From contig CM060922.1 in the NCBI GenBank assembly GCA_030737875.1, positions 308,379,456 through 308,443,455 on the forward strand: a DNA stretch of 64,000 nt, in the 5' to 3' direction. Under the pieces are notes generated by a model, which searched no databases, had not been told where the DNA came from, and saw only the letters and a program-made list of their open reading frames with translations. The position numbers and the translations under genes are program-made. How positions within the stretch are numbered: position 1 is the stretch's first letter; every line of letters begins with the position of its first letter. The stretch comes from Allium sativum (Eukaryota; Streptophyta; Magnoliopsida; Asparagales; Amaryllidaceae). Positions 36,540 through 46,637 of the stretch are shown here, one piece after another.

Positions 36540-38120
36540 CGCATTCCCTAACATTTATATTTTACGGTTTTGGAAGAAATTATTTTGTACTGAACTTTAT
36601 GAAAGTATATGCAATATTGTTCATCTTAGGAGTAGAGTTTGAAATTTTGATTGGGACTTCCCATAGGTGAAAACTGTATTTGAAACGCTACTTGCTAAGG
36701 TTATCTAACGACTTGAAATGTTCTCTATTATACTTTGACTTGGTAAAGAATATTGTTAAATATAGGGGTCTTCTTCTCCTTAGTTTATAACCATTGATTG
36801 CTGCCCAATTGCAATTTTTCTATATTTCATAATCTAATAATTGTGCAGGATGAATTTTTTTTTGGAGTGTCAAAATTAAGATATGTTGAGAAGCTCAATG
36901 CAAAGGAAAAAAAAGAGGTTTAGTCAATAAAAGCTCTGCTACTTCGGCAATCAAAAAAACAAGTACATTATTACAGTGGCTATCAAAGAAAGGGAACCAT
37001 GAGTCTGCAAAGGAACATTTAATTATTTTGCATAGGCTTATTTTATAGCTAGATAAATAATTTGAGCTGCTTGAGATTTGATTGTTACTTTACTCTAACA
37101 TTAAAGATTGTTTATGACTTTGTAAAACTAATATATTGCTCTTTTCAATTCTACTGGCTCCAAGGTTAATATGAAAGGTAAAGTTTTACGTTATTATTTA
37201 GAAACTATGCCAATAGAATAAAATTAGATTTGTGGTTGTGCCGAAACTATGCATACGACTAGATCTCTGCAGGAGAGGTCTTGCCAAAAATACACATGCG
37301 TGGTAATATGAACGTTTGATACTCATCTTTTTTTATGCTACTCACATCATTCGTTTACAACGCATTCGATCAATTTCTAATGTCTCTTAATAAATGCATT
37401 ATTTTTAACTAACACGTTATTCCTCAATAATTCAAATGAAACCAAATCAGCTTACACTACTTATAAAATTTTACTAACCCTTCATATTGCCTCTTCAAAA
37501 GTGAACAATGACATTGACATACTCTTCAAAAATGTATGCTCTATTTTCAAACTTTTGAAACTACAATGCTACACTACACAAGAAACTAAAACTAAATTTT
37601 AAAAAAATTCCCATTTTTCTCATGCTTGCATAGTAAGAAATTTCCAGTCACTTCTTATTCCCTCTCAATTTTGATGTCAATACAAAATTTAAAAGTCTAC
37701 GGAAATTCTCAATACTTTTTAACAATTTACCAACTTAATATTTATAATACCTTCATATCTACACTAAATTAATTAGCTATGCTGAAACAAACCAAAGTTA
37801 AGGAAAAAATAACTCAATATTGGGCTCATTTCCAACTATTATAAAAAAAATCTATGTATACGTTCATCAGACGTGCATGTACACTTGTAGTAATACTTTT
37901 GATGTCATGTTTTTTAGATGCGAGCATGAACTTTCATAAATGTCCTTTACCTAAATTAGAAAAACTACCCTCTGAGTCTAGAAAATTCAATTATGGGGTT
38001 GATTTAATGAATATGCGACTGATATTTACATTTCATTTATTTTTCTTCTCCCTGAATACTGGGTCAGGATTGAAATTTTCTTAGTCAGTATATCTATTAA
38101 ATAGGATCTGTACAATACAT
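36540..38120. other. Unannotated AT-rich DNA
   Basis: Only short frames (for example 37,854-38,084). At 37,571 a CACTACACAAGAAA motif resembles a CACTA end but has no subterminal repeats or partner. No gene supported. Confidence 0.5.
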
Positions 38121-38121
38121 C

Positions 38122-38151
38122 GTGTGTGTGTGTGTGTGTGTGCGCGCGTGC

Positions 38152-38222
<71 letters not shown>
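38122..38222. repeat. Compound (GT)n(AT)n microsatellite
   Basis: About 50 bases of GT/GC alternation followed by about 50 bases of uninterrupted AT alternation. The alternating purine-pyrimidine run is a candidate for Z-DNA or cruciform formation. Confidence 0.97.
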
Positions 38223-38227
<5 letters not shown>

Positions 38228-39697
38228 GTAAACCACACATTGTATATGTTTGCAGTAATTTGATATGAGTTTTTCAGGCATTTAACCAGATTTCTAATAT
38301 TGTGTTTCTATAGGCCGTAAAATCTAGATACAGACATTGAGGCATTTAATATAGATATATACACTAATAGGTTATTCATTCCCATTCTTCTTTGAATGCA
38401 CAAAAAAAGTCGTTGCATCTACTTTTTAATATTTAAATGTCCTCCATGGAGTACTTATTGACAAATACTTTTCTTAGAATTAATCATTAAATTAGAAATA
38501 TTGTTGTATTTGCTTCGTAAATGGATATCGTCAACTTTTTACTAACCTATGGTTCAATTTCGATTTTTCACTTATTTTGTGTATATAACTGCTGATTGTG
38601 ATGTGCTTCTGCCTATATATTTTAATTTCAACCTATATGATATTTTTTGTCATCACTAAGAAAAGGTGAATTCCATATAATGAATATTAGGCTCAGGTCT
38701 TTAAAATCAAACTTAATGCATACAAACTCATTTCCAATAAAAGTTTGTAAATTATGTCATTAGAATTTAATTACTAAAAAGAGCATAAGATTATGCTATT
38801 ATTCTGCATAAGATTATGTAAATAAATTACATAATTCTCTGCACTTTTTTCTATTAAAAATTACGGATATTTCTGCAATTTGTTTGATGAATAATTGCGA
38901 AAACCATAACTTATTAGGTTAAATATTACGGAAATTTTTGCGATTTTTTGATATAATCGCATGAACGTCCGCAACTATTCACGGAATAATTGCCTAAATT
39001 TATGCAATTATTAGTCAACTTGCTTAATTTGCATATCTTTTTCGACAGTGATGTTTTAAATATTTTGAAACTTAATAGGGATTTTAGCCAATCTGTTCCT
39101 TTCTTATTTATTTTTAACTTCTTCATGTTTTATTCAGTTACTATATGGTTCAGCTTTTTATTTTATTTATGTTGCATGATTTTTATCCAGGATAAAAAAG
39201 TTAAAAAAACCGAAATTTTGAATATGGTAAAAAGTACGAACTCGAAGTGAAAACTCATAATAGTATAAACAAACTGATTTAAAAGAAAATATATTCTATT
39301 CAAAATACTACGATTGTGAAATGTTATAATTAGTGGAAATTAGTTCGGTGGGCTGCTTTTTTCAAGATAATTAGTTTTAAAGACGACAGTTCTAAACAAT
39401 AAGTTTTAAGGATATTTTTATAGTAAAAACGATAAATTCTTTTATCCTTTTAAGTTATACAGGAAAAATGATAATTTCATTTATCATTATTTCTGTATAA
39501 TTAAAAATGATAAATTCATTTATCATTATTCTTATAAATTATCCTTAAAATTAATTTTTTAAAAGTGTTGTCCTTAAAATATATTTTCCTAAATAAAAAA
39601 GTCCTTTAAGTGAAAATCTCCTTCTTAAAATATGTAGAAAGCTAACTATTTTCAAGCTCATGAAATAAGCATATATAATAATAAGACACACTACACC
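38223..39697. other. Unannotated AT-rich DNA
   Basis: Includes three repeated motifs around TGATAAATTCATTTATCATTAT (39,425-39,525) and several short frames without recognisable domains. No gene supported. Confidence 0.5.
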
Positions 39698-40065
39698 CAG
39701 TGGCGTAGCTAGGCCATAAGTTGGGATAGGCACTAGGTGGATATGAGACATTTTGATACTATTCTGATTTTTTTTCCTTCTTCCTGATTTTGGTCCCTGC
39801 CTACATGTTTTAGCAACATGGTATCCTTCTAATCTTCTATTATATAATCTGCGTGTATTGTATATTTATGCAGTACCCGCATCTTTTATTTAGCTTACAA
39901 ATGGGCATGGATGGTACTTCTGTTTTTTGTGATATGTTACATATGTAAGAATTTGTATGGTACTTCTGTTTTTTGTGATATGTTACATATGTAAGAATTT
40001 GTATGGTACTTCTGCTTTTGTGGAAATGCTGTGCCTACCCCATTTGCAACGGGGCTCCGCCCCTG
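39698..40065. mobile_element. Non-autonomous hAT element, 368 bp
   Basis: Starts CAGTGGCGTAGC and ends GGCTCCGCCCCTG, inverted repeats with a few mismatches. Flanking 8-mers ACTACACC (39,690-39,697) and ACTACATC (40,066-40,073) match at 7 of 8. The interior holds a near-perfect tandem duplication of about 47 bp (TATGGTACTTCTG...GTAAGAATTTG, 39,909-40,010). No transposase. Confidence 0.8.
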
Positions 40066-40079
40066 ACTACATCCTAATG

Positions 40080-40720
40080 GTCATTTGGATAACTTTATTT
40101 TTTTCAATTTCCAGCACTTATTTGTTTTGAAAGCTAGTCACAGTGATAAGCATTGCTATATTAAAAATGTATTACCAAAAATACAAATTAATAAAAAAAT
40201 AATATTAGTGACACTTATTTGCGTTTGGAATTCGGGTTTTCGAGGGAAAAAAGGTAAACAGCCTTGTACTTCCTGGCTGTAAGTGTAAACCTATATTCCT
40301 TCCTCTCAACGCTTTTAGTTCCATCGACCGTTAAATTAATTATTACCAATACATATCAATCGCTAATTGGAAGACTTGACGGTTGATTTCCGCAATTTGA
40401 AGACCTCGCAAATTCGAAGAATCGACTTTGCCTTTGTCTTCTCCTGTTCGAAGTTGGCTACAAGTGTTTTCAAAAAGTTTTGGGTTTCTCCTATTTTCCT
40501 ATTCTCGCAAATGAATTTTTTTATTAACTCTTCTCCTATTTTCTATTTTCGACTATTTGTGGTGGTTGAAATCATTCATGTTACCCTTGAATGATTCATT
40601 GGTAATTAAACAACAAACAAGATTTCATATTTGACTAGATTAAATCAATCCTTCAAAAATATGCAATTAAAAGGAAAAAAATATGGAATCCACGATTTGG
40701 AATTCGCAATTATGCTTGGG
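40080..40720. other. Unannotated DNA
   Basis: Short frames at 40,085-40,282 and 40,367-40,594 show no recognisable domain. Confidence 0.5.
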
Positions 40721-40847
40721 GTGACTTAGAGGGAGGGGTACAGGTTGCAGTCGTTTTTCCTATTTTGATTTTGGTGTTTGAGGCTTAGCTTGTTCAGGTT
40801 ATTGGGGGTGGTTTGCAGAAAGGAGGTTACTTGAGTGACTTTGTGGC

Positions 40848-41132
40848 TTGTGTCGTAGGGCTTTGGACAATCTTATGTTATGGAAATTGAAGGTGATTCA
40901 TAATGCTTTGTCCACTAAGATTAAGCTAATTTTGAAAGGTTTGCAAACTTGTGTCTACTGTGTTTTTTGTTGTGACTCTCTCGAAACAAGTTTGCACTTA
41001 TTCTTTAAATGTGTGATAATTAAAGAGCTTTGGAATGGTATTATGGTAAAGCTTAGGTCAACTGAAGTGATTCTTGATGATAACGATGTATGGGGAAAAC
41101 TACATAAGTATTCTACTAGCAAGCATTGGTGA
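40848..41132 (+). pseudogene. LINE C-terminal zinc-binding (zf-RVT) fragment
   Basis: The frame reads LWKLKVIHNALSTKIKLILK, then GLQTCVYC, and ETSLHLFFKCVIIKELWNGI. This is the pattern of the reverse-transcriptase zinc-binding domain found at the C-terminus of plant LINE-1 ORF2 and related pseudogenes: W..L...LPT...L, C..C, E...HLFF.C...LW. The reverse transcriptase itself is missing and the frame stops at 41,132. Confidence 0.75.
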
Positions 41133-42093
41133 TGTTTGAAAGCTCATTTAGAATGGAATTGACTTTGGTTCATGTCAGTAAATTCTACACACATGATTTC
41201 AAATGTATATATGTGACACTTAAATACAAAGTTCTCTGTAAAAGGGAGGACACAACGTAAATCCAAGAACCACACGACAGTATTTTGGACTATGGAACAA
41301 ACTAAAAAACACCAAAAGTTGTCTCACCCTTCCCTTACTTGTTTGTTAAATCAGTAAGAATGCACATTTAGTTGCTTGCTTTCCTTTTCGAGAATATTGC
41401 ATCTTTTACCTTAATAATACCAACTTGAACATTGCATTTCGTTACATATATACAACGTTTGACAAGTGCAATTCTCAAGTCTTTTTCACAAAGACCGTAA
41501 ATTCTCTTGCTAATTATTGCTAGCAGCGCAATTTCATGTTTATAATGGGAATATAATGCTTAACAAAGCATAAGTTTACTAATAAGATGCAAAGTCTTAT
41601 TAATAATTCAAATTTCCTGAGAGGTCAGATGTTCCCCATAGTTTATATATAGATTCTCCCTTGTTGGTTCATATCCATGCACTTTAAATCTGTTTAAATG
41701 TAGATGCTATATGGTCAGAATCTACTTCATGTTTAATATAAATTATTCTGTAAATGCCATGAAGCCAGATGAATGCCTGTACAACGCATTTCTCAAGCTA
41801 TAGGATATTTCAGCCATTACGTGTAATACTGGTCGGATTTAATTGGTATTTGACAACAGTCTGTTGGCCTTTACTATAAACAAAAACTTGACCACTCAAT
41901 AAAAGAATATAGCACAACATTTGCATGGATGCTTGTAGTTGGCTTTGAATGTATTTGTGAGGGAAGTTGTACTATTGCTATCTTTTGGAATTTTTGAAAG
42001 CTAAAATATTGTTTTACCTAATAATGGCCGTGACAAATAAAATTGCATTGGCTCTAGAAAATAATTTGTGAAACTAAATTAATTGTATGGGCA
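41133..42093. other. Unannotated AT-rich DNA
   Basis: No gene, repeat or regulatory feature that I can support. Confidence 0.5.
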
Positions 42094-42102
42094 TAATATC
42101 AA

Positions 42103-42278
42103 GAGGTGTGCTTTGCACAGTCGCGTGAGCAACTGTGCAATCACACTCGCGGCCCCCGAGAGAAATTCAGAGGGCCCATGTTATTTTTTTATACTTTTTA
42201 TTTTAAAATTACGCTGCCCCACAACTTTCTTTGTAGTGGGGACCAGCGACTTTCTCACAGTCGCGGAAAGTATTTTCC
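42103..42278. mobile_element. Mutator-like MITE, 176 bp
   Basis: Flanked by a perfect 9-bp direct repeat TAATATCAA (42,094-42,102 and 42,279-42,287), the target-site length typical of Mutator-like elements. Ends are weakly inverted (GAGGTGTGCTTTGCAC against the complement GGAAAATACTTTCCGC). GC-rich relative to its surroundings. Short overlapping frames here are not genes. Confidence 0.7.
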
Positions 42279-42506
42279 TAATATCAAACTCCAGAATCAT
42301 AATTTGATGTGGATTTCAAACAAGCATACTTAACAAAACTGGGTTAAAAATGTAAAATGAGAAATGAGTAAGAGTGGTACAAATGAATAAATAATAATAT
42401 ATGTAGTGCTTCAAGTGGGTTTTATGTTGTCAGGGTAGTTGTATTACCAGTATGTGTTTACATGTTTACCGGTTGCTGGAACTATTATCTCATGTTACTT
42501 GGACAG

Positions 42507-43778
42507 GGTGATCAACCATTGGATGGTGTGAATTATGCACATGCAGAATTAATGAAATTCCTAGAACTGGAACCCTTCAAGAACATGCTTAAGGTACCTT
42601 TTATAGGTTATTTTGTAGCCTTATTTGTTTTTAGCATATGCCGCAGTCTGCATAAAACATACCTGCCCATGGACTATTATTTATGTTGTTTATATGTTCC
42701 TCAAATTTCAAAAACTTGTTGGGATTTCTCCATTTGGGTTTTAATAAGTACATCATCATTGTCTTTCTGTTTAAGATTCTGTGGACACTTTTAATTTTAA
42801 TTGTGTATGCAGGATATAAAGATCATAATTTCTAATCCAAATGATTACAGGTAGTGATTACTATTTTGAAAGCTGATCAAAAAAATTCATATTAGGCTTA
42901 GTTGAACTAAGAAGCTTGCTCACATTTTCTTGCTTATCAAATTTACCAATTTACACGTTTACTACAACTTTTACCTCCTTGTGAAGTTGGCTTATATCTT
43001 TTATATTTTTTAAGGACTTACATCCTTTGGTTTCCTATTGTCGTTGAAAGGCTGTCACATACATGACTTCTTTTATGAATTCATTTTATCCCTTTTGCAT
43101 GTGAAGGGTCGGCTGGTAGCACCTAGTCAACATTGCTTTGACTTTTGTATTCATGTCATTATATTTGTTGTTTTTGTAATAATGTAGTCCCTATCGTTTG
43201 TTCTTGCTTTCAGGATTGTTTTCTACGTTACTGAAGAGGTGTTATCAATTAGAATTGTCCAAGCGTTCTTGTTAATATTGAAAAGTTGTTGTCGTTACAT
43301 TGGCAAGGTACTATTTCACTTATTTCACTTATTGCTAATAGCTATTAATGAGACTTGAGATAGAAGTTAGAGTTGTGGAAACCTCTTGATAATTGATATT
43401 TACATGTTGAACTCCATTTGAAAATCATTATGTTGATATGTTGAATTTGTAAACTTAGTTTGGAACTGAGTTTTGCTTACTTGAAATCCAACTTATGTTA
43501 TTCTATGAATACCCTTACATATCATAAATTTGAAATGAAATTCAATTTATATGGTTCTAAATTAAGGTTTCTGCATCTTAATACTATTGTTGATTATTTA
43601 TTTTCTGTAGGTGTCCTCCTACTTAAGACCTTCAACCGATTATCGTGATTACTTCTTATGGTTTTGTTCGTCGGTGTATTCAAACGATTCGGGCAGTCCT
43701 GCTCAAATTGTTTGTTTAGCCGATTATCATACACCAACTCCGTTTAGCGACTATGAGATAATAGAGTCAAGCTCATAA
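42507..43778 (+). CDS. Unrecognised four-exon reading frame (3' part of a gene or captured gene)
   Basis: Four segments bounded by canonical AG/GT sites stay in one frame when joined: 42,507-42,593 (29 codons), 42,813-42,850, 43,214-43,307 and 43,611-43,778. The last ends at TAA. An arginine codon is split AG/G across the second junction. The joined frame gives about 115 residues, including PLDGVNYAHAELMKFLELEP, NPNDYRIVFYVTEEV and a C-terminus rich in S/Y/D. I do not recognise the family and see no 5' start. It lies upstream of a CACTA end at 44,776, so it may be captured DNA. Conservation across three junctions argues against chance. Confidence 0.5.
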
Positions 43779-43805
43779 AGAGATTTGGCATTATTAAGTG
43801 TTCAG

Positions 43806-44069
43806 ATATGGCACCGCTTACCAGATCGACAACACCAACAAGATTGCCACCCTTGCCAATATTCTATATTGGAGAAGTACAATCTCGAAGGTTGCCATGT
43901 CGTTGCTTATTTGAATAAAAACGTCGGACATCGATATTTTATTTATGCAAACACTGGAACTCTTAGAGATTGTGTTCGTCCATTGGATTGACAAACGATT
44001 ATGTGATCGTGGTGTGGAATTTGCATTGGAGGTTTTTGAAGAAAACAAAAGGCTTAAAAAGAAACTTTA
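43806..44069 (+). pseudogene. GRF-type zinc-finger remnant with coiled-coil tail, frameshifted
   Basis: Three frames together recall the plant GRF zinc finger followed by a short coiled coil. An ATG at 43,809 opens a basic N-terminus ending in LPCRC. The next frame reads NKNVGHRYFIYANTGTLRDC, matching the N-x-G-x-R-F/Y...DC core. A third frame reads FVHWIDKRLCDRG, then EENKRLKKKL and a stop at 44,069. Two frameshifts and loss of some cysteine positions make it non-functional. Such small GRF proteins are frequent inside plant transposons. Identification is from the motif only. Confidence 0.6.
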
Positions 44070-44279
44070 ATTGCAAGATTTCATCGAGAGTAGACAAAAG
44101 ATGTGTCAAAATTAAAAAGACACGACTTTGAACGTATAACGTTTACTACTATTTGAAACTTAAATGATGTTATTTAATTAATTGCATGCAATAAGCAGTA
44201 GAAGAAAGGGAGAAAAAGAAAAAATTGGTGATACAAGCTATGCAAATTTTTGGATGTAAAGTTTATTATATAGCTGGAG

Positions 44280-44776
44280 TTTCGCATTTGGTACTTGTAG
44301 ACTTCAAATATGAAAAACGTCTTACAATTTGTTAATTCTGTATTGTTGTTGCTATGGAATTGGATATTGTATATGTACTAAATTTAGTATCTTTATGTAT
44401 TGAATTTTATTTTGTTAGTTCATACTTTGCTGTTGTCATGAATATGGATTTTATTTTCTTATTGATTTTGTTACATGCTACTATGTTGAGATAATATCAT
44501 AGCTAAATGCATATTAAATAGAGCTTATACTATCTTATATGCAAATATAAGTATTGCATGTTACCAGCGCTTATAAGTGTTGCGAATATAATACTACCAA
44601 CGCTTATAAGCATTGTGAATGAATATTTGCCAACGCATATAAGCGTTGTGAAAAAATATTTGTCAACGCTTATAAGTGTTACGTATATTCCCGACCCCCA
44701 CAGCGACACGTATAGGTGTCATTGAAATTACTAGCGATGTTTATACTCGTTGGGAATCCCCTGTTTTGGTGTAGTG
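44280..44776 (+). mobile_element. CACTA transposon end, inverted relative to 17,852
   Basis: The right border reads TTTTGGTGTAGTG at 44,776, the complement of CACTACACCAAAACAG. Inside are four CAACGCTTATAAGCGTTG-type repeats (44,560-44,690). The stretch at 44,275-44,310 (CTGGAGTTTCGCATTTGGTACTTGTAG) resembles the minus strand next to the inner CACTA's left end (CCAGAGTTTCGTATTCGGTATTTGTAG), so both come from the same element family. The opposite end was not found. Confidence 0.75.
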
Positions 44777-44892
44777 AAAAAGGTGGTCATGAGGAAGCGT
44801 ATTCTGCCTTCTTTCGTAACCCATTTGTGTAGTGTTGATGAACAGTAAGAACAAAACGTGTAAAACCAGAATTCCGACCCTGTAGGTCATGC

Positions 44893-44932
44893 ATGTATGT
44901 GTGTGTGTATGTATGTATGTATGTATGTATAT
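44893..44932. repeat. (GTAT)n microsatellite
   Basis: GTGT then about six GTAT units. Confidence 0.95.
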
Positions 44933-44936
44933 AAGG

Positions 44937-45110
44937 TTTAGCCGTTTGACCATAAAATTAAACACAAGCTAAAATATACAAAATCTGGACCATTAATTAC
45001 TTTGTCCTCATATATGCAAGGCGGAATTCAGGGGTCAATCTAATGGTGTAGATTTGTTGTGTCATCAATTGTGTCTATTTTTTGTTCAAATAGACTTTTC
45101 ATATGTATTT
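44937..45110. repeat. Related single arm of the foldback repeat
   Basis: Resembles the left arm at 45,389-45,537 in direct orientation (for example GACCATAAAATTAAACACAA, TTTGTCCTCATATATG, GGAATTCAGGGGTC, AATAGACTT) and is followed by the (TG)n tract at 45,146-45,188. Confidence 0.65.
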
Positions 45111-45145
45111 ATATATGTGTGTGAGGGGGGAGTGGGTGGGGGGGT

Positions 45146-45188
<43 letters not shown>
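45146..45188. repeat. (TG)n(TA)n microsatellite
   Basis: About 34 bases of TG passing into TA, preceded by a G-rich stretch of GGGTGGGGGG type. Confidence 0.95.
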
Positions 45189-45388
45189 TCTATATGATCA
45201 ATAAAATCCCCAAATAGTGCAGCACCCCTTTATCCCCTAATTTCCATCATACAATCATCTTTCTCTCTCCTCCCACTAACTTTCTCTCTCTCTCACGTTA
45301 TTTAAATATAAACGAGTGACTATTATCGAGGTGCAAAAGGAATGCCACAAAAAAAGGTGCTATATAACCCCCTTATATATGTTGGCAC

Positions 45389-45535
45389 GGCTATTTGGAC
45401 ATAAAATTAGATGCAAACTTAAGACATAAAGCCTCGACCATTGAATCTTTTTGTCCTTATATGGAGGAGTGGAATTGGGGGCGATCCAATGGTGGAGATC
45501 AATTGTGTCACCAATTATGCGTTTGAATAGACTTC

Positions 45536-45610
<75 letters not shown>

Positions 45611-45782
45611 TACATACAGGGAAAGTCTATTTAGACACAAAATTTAAACAAAAAATTTATACACAACTGATTTGCACCATTGGATCTCCCCACGAATTCC
45701 ACCTCTCCGTATAAGAACAAAACGATCCAATGATGGAGGCTTGTGTCTCTATCTTTGTATCTAATTTTATGTCCAAATAGCC
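45389..45782. mobile_element. Foldback (MITE-like) element with microsatellite centre
   Basis: Left arm begins GGCTATTTGGACATAAAATT. Right arm ends with the exact inverse, AATTTTATGTCCAAATAGCC. Similarity continues along both arms of about 150 bp. The loop is an almost pure (TA)n(CA)n run at 45,539-45,618. Frames spanning it on both strands are translations of the repeat. Confidence 0.75.
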
Positions 45783-45787
45783 ACCTC

Positions 45788-45843
<56 letters not shown>
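45788..45843. repeat. (AT)n(CA)n(TA)n microsatellite
   Basis: AT run, CA run, TA run in sequence, directly right of the foldback. Confidence 0.97.
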
Positions 45844-45844
<1 letters not shown>

Positions 45845-45849
45845 GTGAG

Positions 45850-46316
45850 AGAGTGAACTTTGTGTTGATGTAATTGCACCATAAATATAAAGAATGAAAT
45901 AATGAGTAAATTAGCATTTCTGTATTACAGACATTTTTAGAGCACAAAGTGGTTTAAGAGAAACTCTAGCACTAACCAGGGACGTCCCTAAAATTTTTAG
46001 TGCCTAAAGCTAATTGTAGAATTGAGACCCTTGTACATAAACTAATGCTAATATCATTAATTAAAGTATATTTTTGCTCATTTTAAATGCTATCAAACAT
46101 CAATATGTAAATTAATAAATATTAAAAAAAGAAAAATATTTTGAAGTATGAAAATCTAATCTTTTAATTATAAAAAACATTTACAAAACTACTTAAAACC
46201 ACTTAAAGCTTAGCATTTACTAATTTGATTTTTATGATTCCTGGTTAACGTTGTCAACGTAGCATTTACTCATATCGATGCTACTTAACACGTTATAGCT
46301 AATCATATCAGAATTT

Positions 46317-46360
<44 letters not shown>

Positions 46361-46637
46361 GTGATATGCATAAAATGATAACTTCTTAACACATATACAA
46401 CAGAAAGATCTTGAACAAGACATAGCCAATAATTTTGCTTACAGTTGACTGATAAACATTTGAACAAAAGCTTCAACTTAGAAATGCAAAATCCAAAATC
46501 AATCAGACTGACAAGTACCTTCCAAAACGAGCAACAAATAACTATTCATCAAGGAGTAAACAATCGATCGCCGATTTAATGTTGTTCCACTCAGCTATAT
46601 CATAGTGTCGTTGAGAAGTCATCATTCGCTTCCTTCA
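45850..46637. other. Unannotated DNA with a long poly(A) run
   Basis: Contains an uninterrupted 41-base A run (46,318-46,358). A retroposon tail is possible, but I found no matching target-site duplication. The palindrome GGGACGTCCC at 45,979 is common at the edges of plant hAT elements. No gene supported. Confidence 0.5.

Noticed and set aside
37571..37610. CACTACACAAGAAA motif as a CACTA end
   Set aside because: No subterminal repeats, no partner end and no 3-bp duplication.
38081..38281. Open frame rich in IYIYIY and HTHTHT
   Set aside because: Pure translation of the (GT)n(AT)n microsatellite.
45360..45714. Overlapping frames on both strands with YIYIYI
   Set aside because: Translation of the foldback's microsatellite centre.
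46318..46358. 41-base A run as a retroposon tail
   Set aside because: No flanking target-site duplication or recognisable LINE/SINE body could be found.
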